Positions 1-7,895 are shown, counted from the stretch's first letter. The stretch: 64,000 nt of DNA from Rhizobium leguminosarum (GCF_002953715.1 NZ_CP025013.1:248001-312000); one strand, 5' to 3'. A program made the numbers and translations. Notes: a model not told the origin generated them from the sequence alone.

Positions 1-1
1 A

Positions 2-118
2 ACTGCGGACCGCGACGACTGTCAACTTGCCGGTCTTGACGGGGATGGACCCGACGATCCCGTATTGTTGCTGATGCAATCTATGGCTGATTTACGGGAT
101 CGCTCGGCAATCATCTGA
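2..118 (+). CDS. C-terminal end of an unrecognised protein, cut by window start
   Basis: An open frame runs from the first bases of the window to a TGA at 116-118 and would encode about 38 residues ending DLRDRSAII. It contains two ATG codons but no convincing ribosome binding site for them, so it is read as the tail of a gene that starts before the window. I do not recognise the sequence. It is convergent with the toxin gene that follows, with 13 bases between their stops. It could equally be a chance frame. Confidence 0.25.
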   Translation, partial: TADRDDCQLAGLDGDGPDDPVLLLMQSMADLRDRSAII

Positions 119-131
119 CGCTTTGTCGCTG

Positions 132-557
132 CTATGTTGGTGCGTACCAAGGGTTGATAACGTTAAGTCCTGCGGCTTCGAAGGGACTAGAGTCGCGGGT
201 AGCGACAATAAATCCGTTCGCCGCGGCAATTGCGGCAATATAGGCATCTGCTTTACCGATTGCCCGACCTGCTGCGCGTGCTCGCGCCATTAATTCCGTA
301 TAGCTCTGTGACGCAGCCATGTCGAAGGATAGAACGCGTCCTGAAAATAGAGGCAGAACTTCCTGTTCTAGTCGATCGTAGAGGACTGTCTTTCGCCTTC
401 CTCTAGGCATCGCGGCAATGCCGAACCGTAATTCAGCTACTGTAATCGCTGAAACGAACAGCGTTTCCACTGCTTGGGCATCGATCCACGCCAGCACCTG
501 ATTATCGGGTGTGGGCTTCCATGGCTCCGAGATGACGTTGGTATCGATCAGGATCAT
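132..557 (-). CDS. PIN-domain toxin of a FitAB/VapBC-type module
   Basis: This 141-residue protein is a single PIN domain, the fold of VapC/FitB ribonuclease toxins, and is of normal family length. The acidic residues expected to hold the metal are visible: D5 in MILIDTN, E42 in VAELRFG, D104 in GKADAYIAA and D122 in TRDSS. Toxins of this family cleave RNA in the cytoplasm, often tRNA or rRNA, when the antitoxin is degraded. The start codon overlaps the end of the upstream antitoxin gene by four bases (ATGA), so the pair is translationally coupled. The RNA target cannot be told from the sequence. Confidence 0.9.
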   Translation of the reverse strand: MILIDTNVISEPWKPTPDNQVLAWIDAQAVETLFVSAITVAELRFGIAAMPRGRRKTVLYDRLEQEVLPLFSGRVLSFDMAASQSYTELMARARAAGRAIGKADAYIAAIAAANGFIVATRDSSPFEAAGLNVINPWYAPT

Positions 558-808
558 TCGAAACTCATAGGTTCCGCAGGCGTTTTGTCTCGGACGAGCT
601 GCAGATTATCCACGTCGTTGTTGGAAAGCCCTGCCTCGCGTCCGATTGATGCTAGCAACGAGCCCAACATCACGCGCTCAGCTGGCCGTACCGCTGTTTC
701 TAGGATGTCACGGATTTCTGCTTCGGTACTGCGGCCGTGATGAGCTGCCCTCACTCTCAAGGCACGATGTGTCTCCTCAGACAAATTGCGTATTGTAACT
801 GCTGCCAT
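554..808 (-). CDS. FitA-like ribbon-helix-helix antitoxin
   Basis: This 84-residue protein has the N-terminal strand and helices of an Arc/FitA ribbon-helix-helix DNA-binding domain (AAVTIRNLSEETHRALRVRA, then the helix AEIRDILETAV). The C-terminal tail is expected to wrap the PIN toxin. The start at 808 is preferred over an in-frame ATG at 838 because AAGGGAG lies about 8 bases before it, while the longer form only adds ten unconserved residues. It is the first gene of the antitoxin-toxin pair. A palindrome inside its promoter (855-868) is the probable autoregulatory operator. Confidence 0.88.
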   Translation of the reverse strand: MAAVTIRNLSEETHRALRVRAAHHGRSTEAEIRDILETAVRPAERVMLGSLLASIGREAGLSNNDVDNLQLVRDKTPAEPMSFE

Positions 809-844
809 CGATTGCACTCCCTTAATGCTGATGGTCATGCTATC

Positions 845-873
845 AATATATGGAAGGTGATATCACCTGGCAA
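845..873 (-). promoter_or_regulatory. Promoter of the toxin-antitoxin pair
   Basis: On the minus strand TTGCCA (868-873) and TATATT (845-850) are separated by exactly 17 bases, a good sigma-70-type promoter pointing at the antitoxin start at 808. The rest of the roughly 300-base gap 809-1115 shows no gene. Confidence 0.6.
855..868. promoter_or_regulatory. Perfect 14-bp palindrome, probable antitoxin operator
   Basis: AGGTGATATCACCT is a perfect palindrome sitting in the -35/-10 spacer of the antitoxin promoter. Ribbon-helix-helix antitoxins usually bind such sites and repress their own operon, so this is the expected FitA-type operator. The assignment is inferred from position and symmetry. 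Confidence 0.6.
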
Positions 874-1115
874 CTCTTCGAATTGGTTTGGAATGACGCT
901 TTTTGAACTGCGACAAATTGCAACCGTCATCCACATCCATGCGCAACCTTTGCCACTCGACCGTGGTCAAGCAGTATCAACGGACGGAGTAGGAGGGGTA
1001 TTTCGACCGCAAATGCCGCTGAAGTGGCTCGCCGGATAGGTCGGCCAGCGGACTTGCGCAAAACCCCATCGCCCTCACTTGAGCAACTGCCACTCCCATT
1101 AGAGCCGCCGGCCAA

Positions 1116-1688
1116 TTACGGGATGAGACCCGTGGTCCGATAGGCCCGTATTGTCCGGTCATAGATGCCGATGTCCCGGCAACCGCGCGCGACCAGCTGC
1201 GCGCCTTCGATAGCAGCAAAGATCGCCATCGCGCACTCCTGCAGATCTTGCTCGCCCGTCGAGGGCCTCGCGCGTGAGAGGATCTGGGTGAGCCATCCGA
1301 CGTTCATCTCCGCGAATCTATCGACCTCGGCTCTAACGTCCGCAGGAAGGCCGTCGAGTTCCGCGCTCATAATGCCGCACAGGCACATGCGATTATCGTT
1401 GGCCAGGGCGGCGCGAAAGATCGCCGCGTATCTGTCCATACACCAACTCGCATCGTTGGAAGTCGCCAGCAGCTCCGCCAGGTAGGCTGCGCCCTCTTCG
1501 GTATAGCGACGCGCCAATGCGGCGCCGAGGTCGCCCTTGGTTGGAAAATGGTAGTGCACGCTGGCGCTTTTGATCCCGACCTCTTTCGCGAGTTCACGAA
1601 AGCTCAGCGCATTGTAGCCATGCGACTGCACCGTCGCTTTTGCGGCGGTCATGACCGCCTCGCGCATATCCGTCTTGGTTTTTGCCAT
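1116..1688 (-). CDS. TetR family repressor next to a glutathione S-transferase gene
   Basis: This 190-residue protein has a TetR N-terminal helix-turn-helix (SFRELAKEVGIKSASVHYHF, about residues 28-47) followed by PTKGDL, and a variable ligand-binding C-terminal half containing several cysteines (CLCG near residue 103). It is divergent from the glutathione S-transferase gene at 1797. Two copies of an 18-bp operator lie between them, so it probably represses both itself and the transferase until an electrophile or other ligand binds. The ligand is unknown. Confidence 0.88.
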   Translation of the reverse strand: MAKTKTDMREAVMTAAKATVQSHGYNALSFRELAKEVGIKSASVHYHFPTKGDLGAALARRYTEEGAAYLAELLATSNDASWCMDRYAAIFRAALANDNRMCLCGIMSAELDGLPADVRAEVDRFAEMNVGWLTQILSRARPSTGEQDLQECAMAIFAAIEGAQLVARGCRDIGIYDRTIRAYRTTGLIP

Positions 1689-1701
1689 CGTCGCTCCGTA
1701 C

Positions 1702-1719
1702 CTATCACTCGATAGATAG
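1702..1719. promoter_or_regulatory. TetR-type operator, copy 1
   Basis: CTATCACTCGATAGATAG lies 14 bases before the TetR start. It matches the copy at 1764-1781 at 15 of 18 positions (shared CTATC, TCGATAGA and AG) and is itself an imperfect palindrome. The position fits autorepression. Confidence 0.65.
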
Positions 1720-1763
1720 TTGTTGACGTCGAAAAAGGGAAGAGTTAATCGATTGATCGTAGT

Positions 1764-1781
1764 CTATCTATCGATAGACAG
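1764..1781. promoter_or_regulatory. TetR-type operator, copy 2
   Basis: CTATCTATCGATAGACAG contains the perfect decamer palindrome CTATCGATAG and lies 15 bases before the glutathione S-transferase start, next to its AAAGGAG ribosome binding site. It would block transcription or early elongation of that gene. Confidence 0.68.
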
Positions 1782-1796
1782 ATAAAGGAGTTTCCT

Positions 1797-2483
1797 ATGA
1801 AAATCTTCGATCGCCCCGGCTTTCCCAATCCGGCCCGCATCCGCATCGTGCTCGCCGAGAAGGGGTTCGAACCGCAGGTCGAGTTCGTCTCCGTCGACCT
1901 CATCGGCGCCGAGCATAAGCAGCCGGCTTTCCTCGAAATGAACCCCTCGGGCGTGCTCCCGGTCCTCCAGCTCGAGGACGGCACCTACATCGCGGAGGCC
2001 ACCGCCATCACCGAATACCTCGACAATCTCGACGGCGATCCGCGGCTCACCGGCAAGACGCCGAAGGAAAAGGCCGTCATCCACATGATGCAGAAGCGGG
2101 CCGAGACCGAGCTGCTCGATGCGGTCGGCAACTACTTCCATCACGCGACGCCCGGCCTCGGCGCCGAGCTGCAAGTGTTCAAGAGCCCGGAATGGGCTGG
2201 CCGTCAGGACTGGGGCAACCGCCAGCGCGATAAGGCGCTAGCCGGCATGGGGTATTTCGACACGGTGCTGCAGGACCGTTCGTTCGTCGCCGGCGATGCA
2301 TTCTCGATGGCCGACATCACGGTGTTTGCCGGGCTGATGTTCGCGGACGCCGCCGGCATTGCCATCCCTGAAGATCACTCCGTGCTGAAGTCCTGGCGCG
2401 CAAAAGTCTCCGAGCTGCCGAGCGTCAAGAATCGCAGCGGCCAGATGTTCGTCGCGGAGGATCTGCGCAGGCTCGGCTTCTGA
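1797..2483 (+). CDS. Glutathione S-transferase
   Basis: This 228-residue protein has the usual two-domain transferase layout. The thioredoxin-fold N-terminal domain holds NPSGVLPVLQLEDGTYIAEA (about residues 49-68), with the cis-proline and the EA glutathione-contact pair. The all-helical C-terminal domain contains SMADITVFAGLMFAD, the conserved N-capping region. It acts in the cytoplasm, conjugating or isomerising electrophiles with glutathione. A ribosome binding site AAAGGAG precedes the ATG. It is divergently paired with a TetR regulator and probably induced by its substrate. The substrate is unknown. Confidence 0.92.
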   Translation: MKIFDRPGFPNPARIRIVLAEKGFEPQVEFVSVDLIGAEHKQPAFLEMNPSGVLPVLQLEDGTYIAEATAITEYLDNLDGDPRLTGKTPKEKAVIHMMQKRAETELLDAVGNYFHHATPGLGAELQVFKSPEWAGRQDWGNRQRDKALAGMGYFDTVLQDRSFVAGDAFSMADITVFAGLMFADAAGIAIPEDHSVLKSWRAKVSELPSVKNRSGQMFVAEDLRRLGF

Positions 2484-2579
2484 TCCACCCGCACGAAAGC
2501 GGTGCGAACACGGCACCGACGCCCAACCACATTCGCCAATCGCGCCGCCCAGGCGGCATAATTCTCACGGAGTTTCCTC

Positions 2580-3551
2580 ATGTCTACGATCCCAACACCC
2601 GACAGAACTTCCCGGCGCAACCTGCTGAAAGGGACCGCCATCGCCGGCGTCGGACTGGCGGCGGCCGGTGTCAGCGCGAACTCGGCGGCGGCAAAAACGC
2701 CCGCGTCAGTCCATGCCGGGAAGCCCACAGGCGATCGCTTGGTCACGAAAGACGGCACCAGCCTCTACTTTAAGGACTGGGGCACCGGTCCGGCCGTGGT
2801 GTTCAGCCACGGCTATCCGCTCTCGTCCGACGCCTGGGAAGACCAGATGTTCTTCCTGTTGCAGAACGGCTATCGCGTCATCGCCCATGACCGTCGGGGT
2901 TTTGGCCGGTCGAGCCAGCCGTCCAGCGGTTACGACTACGACACCTTCGCCGACGATCTGGCGCAATTGGTCGAGGCGCTCGATCTGCGCGAGGCAACTT
3001 TCGTCGGTCATTCGATGGGCGGTGGCGAGGTCGCACGCTATGTCGCGCGCCACGGTCAGAGCCGCGTCGCTAAGGTCGCCTTCGTCGCTTCGGTGACACC
3101 CTTCCTGCTGAAGACTGCGACCAATCCTCACGGTGCTCCCAAGGAGCTGTTCGATACGTTCCGCGCCGCCGTGCAGGCAAACCGGTCGCAGTGGAATCTC
3201 GACGTCACCATGCCGTACTACAGCTTCAATCGTCCGGGGGCGCATGTCTCGGAAGGCCTGCGGGAGAGCTACTGGCGGCAGGGACAGGCAACCGGCTTGC
3301 CTGCCGCCTACCATGCGCTCGGGGCGTTTTCGGAAACCGATTTCCGCGATGACCTCAGGAAGATCACCGTTCCCGCGCTGGTGGTCCACGGCAGCGACGA
3401 CCAGATCGTGCCGCTGGAAATCTCCGCGAAGTTGACCGCGGGGCTCGTTCCACATGCCAAGCTCATTGTCTATGAAGGCGGCTCGCATGGGCTGCTGCAC
3501 GTCGACAAGGACCGCTTGAACGCCGACCTGCTGGCGTTCCTTCGCGGTTGA
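2580..3551 (+). CDS. Tat-exported alpha/beta hydrolase, cofactor-free haloperoxidase type
   Basis: This 323-residue protein begins with a twin-arginine signal (SRRNLLKG, then a hydrophobic stretch to about residue 38) and continues as an alpha/beta hydrolase. The nucleophile elbow GHSMGGG places the catalytic serine at S145. HGSDDQIV probably supplies the acid and GGSHGLLH the histidine. The length and the GHSMGG elbow match the chloroperoxidase/arylesterase group, whose physiological reaction is usually ester hydrolysis or perhydrolysis. The protein should act in the periplasm. It lies downstream of the glutathione S-transferase and is followed by a strong terminator hairpin. Confidence 0.88.
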   Translation: MSTIPTPDRTSRRNLLKGTAIAGVGLAAAGVSANSAAAKTPASVHAGKPTGDRLVTKDGTSLYFKDWGTGPAVVFSHGYPLSSDAWEDQMFFLLQNGYRVIAHDRRGFGRSSQPSSGYDYDTFADDLAQLVEALDLREATFVGHSMGGGEVARYVARHGQSRVAKVAFVASVTPFLLKTATNPHGAPKELFDTFRAAVQANRSQWNLDVTMPYYSFNRPGAHVSEGLRESYWRQGQATGLPAAYHALGAFSETDFRDDLRKITVPALVVHGSDDQIVPLEISAKLTAGLVPHAKLIVYEGGSHGLLHVDKDRLNADLLAFLRG

Positions 3552-3559
3552 TGGCGTGC

Positions 3560-3597
3560 AAAGGCCGGGGGCCGGCCTAGCCCGACCCCCGGCCTTT
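3560..3597. terminator. Hairpin terminator between convergent genes
   Basis: A perfect 12-bp stem, AAAGGCCGGGGG (3560-3571) with CCCCCGGCCTTT (3586-3597), flanks a 14-base loop just after the hydrolase stop. With A-rich and T-rich ends it can work in both directions, serving also the convergent SnoaL-like gene. Confidence 0.75.
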
Positions 3598-3624
3598 GCG
3601 TAGGATCGAATGCGGGTCTGGCAA

Positions 3625-4029
3625 TCAGGACGCCGCGATCTCGTTCACCGACGCGTCGTAAAAGAGATCGTCACCAAACTCCTCCCCGACGATGCCGCCC
3701 AGTTCTGCCGACAGTGACACCGCGGCGTCCAAAGGCGCAAACGTCATCGTCACCCGCTGCACGAGCCCGGTCTCGTCGCGCTCGATGACCCCCACCGCTT
3801 CCAGATCGAGGCCGGTGCGAAGTGTTGCCTGATATTGCAGGAAATGGCGCGGATCGATCGCACCGTAGAAGGTGAGCTGCTGCGAGGCGTAGAGCGTGCC
3901 GACGGCCTCGACCAGGCGCTTGATATTGTCACGGCCCGAAACCGGACGGCGCAGGACCGTCCCTCTCAGTTCGGCGTCATCGGCAAGATCATCGAGGAAT
4001 GGGTGCTTTTCTCCGTTGCTTCCCGTCAT
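3625..4029 (-). CDS. SnoaL-like / NTF2-fold protein
   Basis: The protein is 134 residues from the start at 4029, which has GGAGAA five bases upstream; a longer frame back to 4239 would run through the regulatory region. The pattern RPVSGRDNIKRLVEAVGTLY...QYQATLRTGLDLEAVGVIERDETG is typical of the NTF2/SnoaL superfamily, small cone-shaped domains that bind or isomerise small molecules. The reaction is unknown. Its promoter carries a copy (4111-4122) of the operator of the neighbouring MarR regulator, so it probably belongs to that regulon. Confidence 0.75.
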   Translation of the reverse strand: MTGSNGEKHPFLDDLADDAELRGTVLRRPVSGRDNIKRLVEAVGTLYASQQLTFYGAIDPRHFLQYQATLRTGLDLEAVGVIERDETGLVQRVTMTFAPLDAAVSLSAELGGIVGEEFGDDLFYDASVNEIAAS

Positions 4030-4110
4030 GTCGTTTCTCCGGAAGGCGTGATTTCTGGGGTGGCCGCGTGAGCGCGTTCCAAACTCAACACCGACCTTGC
4101 GGAGCATAGT

Positions 4111-4122
4111 GTGTAATTGCAC
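4111..4122. promoter_or_regulatory. MarR-type operator, copy 1 (SnoaL-like gene)
   Basis: GTGTAATTGCAC is a two-arm site GTG-n-AATT-n-CAC about 80 bases upstream of the SnoaL-like start. It matches the perfect palindromes at 4202-4215 and 4676-4689 in the core. Confidence 0.62.
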
Positions 4123-4201
4123 TTCAAGCAATGAGCCTTGGAATAGGGATGTGGTGAGCCTGCTACTTTGTCTGTCGAACGCCGAGGTTCGGGCTTGACA
4201 C

Positions 4202-4215
4202 TGTGCAATTGCACA
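4202..4215. promoter_or_regulatory. MarR-type operator, copy 2 (regulator gene)
   Basis: TGTGCAATTGCACA is a perfect 14-bp palindrome ending five bases before the MarR start codon at 4221. So close a site implies strong autorepression. Confidence 0.7.
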
Positions 4216-4220
4216 TTTAG

Positions 4221-4655
4221 ATGTACCCCATGCCGACACCTGCTGGTCCCCATCTCTGTTACGCCCTCGCCGCCCGCCAGAACGCTCGGCATCTGAGCCG
4301 TCTTTACGACAATCATCTGGCGCCTGCCGGACTGTCGGTCTCGCAGTTCTCCATCCTGTCGCTGCTAGAAGCCTACCAGAGCCTCAAGATTACTAGTCTG
4401 GCCGAAATGCTGAGCATGGAGCGCACGACTCTGGTCCGCGCGCTGAAGCCGCTGCAGATGGCCGGATGGGTTGTCGCCGGCAGAGCCGACAGCGGCCGCG
4501 CCTTCGATGTCACACTCTCCCCTTCGGGCGTTGCAAAGGTGGCGGAGGCAGTCCCCCTTTGGGAAAACGCCCAGGCCGCGTTTGAGCGGGAGGTCGGACA
4601 GGACCGTGCCGTGCGCATGCGCGATGAAATTCTGGAGTTGAACCTCGGCGGGTAG
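4221..4655 (+). CDS. MarR family transcriptional regulator
   Basis: This 144-residue protein has the MarR winged helix-turn-helix: LSVSQFSILSLLEAY, then the recognition part LAEMLSMERTTLVRALKPLQ and the wing DSGRAFDVTLSPSGVAK. The N and C termini form the dimer helices. No ribosome binding site precedes the ATG at 4221 or the in-frame ATG at 4230, and the operator ends five bases before the first ATG, so a leaderless or very short-leader message is possible. Three copies of a TGTGnAATTnCACA site surround this gene, so the target genes are probably the SnoaL-like gene, itself and the NmrA-like gene. The ligand is unknown. Confidence 0.88.
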   Translation: MYPMPTPAGPHLCYALAARQNARHLSRLYDNHLAPAGLSVSQFSILSLLEAYQSLKITSLAEMLSMERTTLVRALKPLQMAGWVVAGRADSGRAFDVTLSPSGVAKVAEAVPLWENAQAAFEREVGQDRAVRMRDEILELNLGG

Positions 4656-4675
4656 CTCCCTTTTTTACCTGAAAG

Positions 4676-4689
4676 TGTGTAATTACACA
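4676..4689. promoter_or_regulatory. MarR-type operator, copy 3 (NmrA-like gene)
   Basis: TGTGTAATTACACA is a perfect 14-bp palindrome 33 bases before the NmrA-like start and 20 bases after the MarR stop. It differs from copy 2 only at the two variable positions flanking the AATT core. Confidence 0.7.
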
Positions 4690-4722
4690 TATCATGACGC
4701 AGCCAAACACAAGGAGATAGAA

Positions 4723-5616
4723 ATGACTGACACGTTCCTCGTTACCGGCGCGACCGGTGAGACTGGCCGCTACACCGTCCAACGTCTGCTCGAAAAGGGT
4801 CATGCCGTCAGGGCCATGGTCCACAAGGAGGACCAGCGGGCCGAGGCGCTTCGCAGCGACGGCGCGGAGGTCGTGGTCGGCGACCTCTTCGAGCATGACG
4901 ACGTTATCCGCGCCGCCGCCGGCACCGCCGCCGCCTATTTCTGCTATCCCGTCCGTCCCGGCATCATCCAGACGACGGCATATTTCGCCGATGCGGCCAG
5001 GCGCGCCGGCCTCAAGGCCGTAATCAACATGTCGCAGATCTCCGCGCGCGAGGACTCCAAGAGTCATGCGGCGCGCGATCACTGGATCGCCGAGCGGGTC
5101 TTCGACTGGTCCGGCGTTCCCACCATCCACCTGCGGCCAACCTTCTTCTCGCAATGGCTGCTCTATCCGTTTGCGCGCAAGACGATCGTCGAACAGAGCA
5201 TCATCGACCTGCCCTATGGCGCTGGCCGTCATGCTCCCATCGCTGCCGAGGACCAGGCCCGCCTCATTGCTGCGCTTCTGGTGGAGCCGGCCGCCCATAT
5301 CGGCAAGACCTACACGCTTCATGGGCCGACCGAGCTTGACCAGCCGGGCATCGCCGCAGCCATCAGCGAGGTGCTCGGCCGCAAGATCAGCTACCGGCCG
5401 CTGACCATCCCCGCCTATCGCGATCGGCTGGAAAAGTTCGGCCTGCCGGAATTTTTGATCCAGCATTTCTGCGCGATCGCCCTCGATTACCAGAACGGCA
5501 TCTTCTCGGGCGCCGACAAGATCATCGCCGAAGTGACGGGCGTGCCGCCGATGACCGTTCAGGACTTCGTCACGTCGCACCGGGCAGCCTTCAATACGCC
5601 GAACGCTGCGGCGTAA
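4723..5616 (+). CDS. NmrA-like NAD(P)-binding protein (atypical SDR)
   Basis: The protein is 297 residues from the ATG at 4723, chosen because AAGGAG lies eight bases upstream and the nucleotide-binding loop VTGATGETG then starts near residue 6. The Rossmann half is followed by a C-terminal substrate domain typical of the NmrA/quinone-reductase (QOR2-like) group. A canonical Tyr-x3-Lys SDR pair was not seen where expected, consistent with NmrA-like proteins acting as sensors or as NADPH quinone reductases. A MarR-type operator sits directly in front, so it is probably derepressed together with the SnoaL-like gene by phenolic or quinone-like compounds (inference). Confidence 0.85.
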   Translation: MTDTFLVTGATGETGRYTVQRLLEKGHAVRAMVHKEDQRAEALRSDGAEVVVGDLFEHDDVIRAAAGTAAAYFCYPVRPGIIQTTAYFADAARRAGLKAVINMSQISAREDSKSHAARDHWIAERVFDWSGVPTIHLRPTFFSQWLLYPFARKTIVEQSIIDLPYGAGRHAPIAAEDQARLIAALLVEPAAHIGKTYTLHGPTELDQPGIAAAISEVLGRKISYRPLTIPAYRDRLEKFGLPEFLIQHFCAIALDYQNGIFSGADKIIAEVTGVPPMTVQDFVTSHRAAFNTPNAAA

Positions 5617-5736
5617 GCCGCTCCAGCATTGCCGACAGGACATTGGCTTCACCGGGCCTGAAGCGCCGGCTCCGTCCAACACGCTGGTGGCGGCGCGATG
5701 CACGCGCCGCCCGGCCAACCTTCCAGGAGAAGCAAG

Positions 5737-6513
5737 TTGAACATCGACCTTTCAGGTAAAGTCGCCCTGGTTACAGGATCCACCGAAGGCATCGGATTTG
5801 CCATTGCCCGCGGCCTCCATGAGGCGGGCGCAGACGTGATCATCAACGGCCGCACCCAGCAAAAGGTCGATGCAGCGGTGGCGCGCCTCGGCGGCCGTGC
5901 GCGCGGTCATGCGCTCGACCTCGCCAGCGCCGAGGGATGCGACGCCATGATCCGGGCCGAACCCGCGCCGGACATCGTCGTCAGCAACCTCGGCATTTTT
6001 CTGCCTCTGGATTTCTTCGAGACCGACGATGCGATCTGGGACCGCCATTGGCAGGTCAATGTCATGGCAGGCGCACGCCTGGCGCGCGCCTACCTTCCGA
6101 AAATGGCTGCCAAGTCGTGGGGGCGCTTCATCTTCCTCGGTTCGGAATCCGCCTTCAATATACCCGTCGAGATGATCCACTACGGCGTCAGCAAGACCGC
6201 CGACGTCGCTGTCGCGCGCGGTCTCGCCAAGCGCATGGCCGGCACGGGAGTAACAGTGAACTCCGTATTGCCTGGCCCGACCATGTCCGAAGGCGTCGCC
6301 GAGATGCTCAAGGGGCATGTCACGGCCGAGCGGTCCCTCGAGCAAGCCGGCATCGACTTCGTCAAGACGCATCGTCCCACCTCCATCATCGAGCGGCCGG
6401 CAACCGTCGAGGAGGTTGCGAACATGGTGGTCTACGTCGCGTCTCCCCAGGCGTCCGCGACGACCGGTGCGGCGCTGAGAGTTGATGGCGGCGTCGTGGA
6501 CTCGCTCGTCTAG
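5737..6513 (+). CDS. Short-chain dehydrogenase/reductase
   Basis: The protein is 258 residues starting at a TTG with AGGAG seven bases upstream. An in-frame ATG at 5698 has no such site and would add an unrelated proline- and arginine-rich lead. The cofactor loop is TGSTEGIG (residues 13-20). The active site reads S136/S138, Y149 and K153 in LGSESAF and HYGVSK, so it is a complete classical SDR. RVDGGVV near the end is the usual C-terminal motif. It follows the NmrA-like gene by 120 bases and may share its transcript. The substrate is unknown. Confidence 0.9.
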   Translation: MNIDLSGKVALVTGSTEGIGFAIARGLHEAGADVIINGRTQQKVDAAVARLGGRARGHALDLASAEGCDAMIRAEPAPDIVVSNLGIFLPLDFFETDDAIWDRHWQVNVMAGARLARAYLPKMAAKSWGRFIFLGSESAFNIPVEMIHYGVSKTADVAVARGLAKRMAGTGVTVNSVLPGPTMSEGVAEMLKGHVTAERSLEQAGIDFVKTHRPTSIIERPATVEEVANMVVYVASPQASATTGAALRVDGGVVDSLV

Positions 6514-6687
6514 CGCCCGATCGAAACGCACGCCCCGCCGGTTCTCCGGCCTTCAGATCGCAGCAGAACCGTTAGGCTACAGGGTCCCCGGACCTTCCCT
6601 CCTGGGCTCCTCGACCAGCTCGGTCGGCAGAGATCAAGGTGGCCGTAAAACGTCCAAATTCCAAACTATTTTCTACGAAATCATTAG

Positions 6688-6711
6688 AGAAAGAGAACGA
6701 CCTGTCTTTCT
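6688..6711. promoter_or_regulatory. 24-bp inverted-repeat element, copy A (PanE-like gene)
   Basis: AGAAAGA at the left end and TCTTTCT at the right end form perfect 7-bp arms around a 10-base spacer (GAACGACCTG). The same element occurs at 11587-11610 and 18131-18154, each upstream of a first gene of the sulfur-type cluster. The 301-base gap 6514-6814 holds no gene apart from this site and the presumed promoter. Confidence 0.65.
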
Positions 6712-6814
6712 TCAGTCCGTTTACATGCTTTATGTTTCAAACGTGGCCTCGTCGACCTCTTGGCGACGCCACACGCTAGTCCGCATTGGTCATAAATCAG
6801 ATTTGGGAAGAGAG

Positions 6815-7843
6815 ATGACACGATACGTTATCGTGGGGGCAGGCGCGGTGGGTGCGAGTCTTGCTGCGCAGTTCGAACTTTCCGGCATCACATACGCGCT
6901 CGTCGGACGCGGCGCACAGATCGGCCATATAAAGAGGTATGGTCTGAGCTACCAACGTCCCTCTGGCAAGCGACAGATCGGGCTTAACGCTTTCGACCTC
7001 AGCGACCCGCCCAAATTGACCCTCGACGATATCCTGTTGTTGACGGTCAAAACTCAGGACGCGGCAAGCTCCCTGGCCTCCTGGTCATGGCGTCAAGTGT
7101 CGGATTCAGCGGGTGCAACGGCTGCCAGTCTCCCCGTCGTAACCTTTCAAAATGGCTTGGCGACAGAAGCGATTGCGCTCAGAACTTTCGCCAGGGTTTA
7201 CGGAGCGAGTATTCTGACGCCTGCACGGTTTACCGAAACGGGCTCTGTTGCGGTGGCGGGTGATCCGCAGGTCGGCGTGGTCACCATAGGGCGTTTCCCG
7301 TCGGGTTCTGATGAAACAGCTGAACAGATTGCGGCGGACCTCAACCGCGCCAATTATCTGGCGGAAACCAGCAATGATATCCGCCGTTGGAAATCAGCCA
7401 AACTTCTTCACAACGTTCGAAACGTCTTGGAATTGTTCGTTGGCGCCGAGGATCTCCGCGTCTCAATCGCCGACGCGCTGGTCAATGAAGCTCGCCAAGC
7501 TCTTGAGGCTGCCGGTTATAACCTCGCCTCACCCTCTGAGCGGACTGCAGATCTTTCAGGGTGGCGCATAGCTCAGGACAGTGGCATCCATCCCGGTCAA
7601 CAGTCGACTTGGCAGAGTTTCACCAGAGGCGCTTCGAGTGAAGTCGATTTTCTCAATGGCGAAATCGTCTTGCTGGGTCGTTTGCACAATATTCCGACAC
7701 CCTACAATGAGGTTGTCCAGAATCTTGCTGGCAGATTGGAGCATCAAGGCGACTTCAAGAAAGCACTGGCGCTTGACGCGATTCAATCACTTGTCGGCAG
7801 GCCCTATCAGGTGAGCAACACCGGTCTCGCCGCAACGACCTGA
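6815..7843 (+). CDS. Ketopantoate reductase-like (PanE/ApbA family) dehydrogenase
   Basis: The protein is 342 residues from the ATG at 6815; the frame extends further upstream without a plausible start. It opens with TRYVIVGAGAVGASLA, a GxGxxG dinucleotide fold. The second domain holds RRWKSAKLLHNVRN, where the lysine and asparagine match the catalytic KxxxN of ketopantoate reductases. FQNGL is another family motif. Such paralogues reduce 2-keto acids with NADPH. Because it leads an operon with a TetR regulator and an isomerase-like protein, and carries promoter element A, a role in the sulfur-type cluster is more likely than pantothenate synthesis. Confidence 0.85.
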   Translation: MTRYVIVGAGAVGASLAAQFELSGITYALVGRGAQIGHIKRYGLSYQRPSGKRQIGLNAFDLSDPPKLTLDDILLLTVKTQDAASSLASWSWRQVSDSAGATAASLPVVTFQNGLATEAIALRTFARVYGASILTPARFTETGSVAVAGDPQVGVVTIGRFPSGSDETAEQIAADLNRANYLAETSNDIRRWKSAKLLHNVRNVLELFVGAEDLRVSIADALVNEARQALEAAGYNLASPSERTADLSGWRIAQDSGIHPGQQSTWQSFTRGASSEVDFLNGEIVLLGRLHNIPTPYNEVVQNLAGRLEHQGDFKKALALDAIQSLVGRPYQVSNTGLAATT

Positions 7844-7895
7844 TTTGTCGCCGCCTAATTGTTCAACAATGCAACCACCAACCTGAAGCGATCCA

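Noticed and set aside
4510..5718. 402-residue open frame antisense to the NmrA-like gene
   Set aside because: Covers a MarR operator and two real genes; no ribosome binding site or motif.
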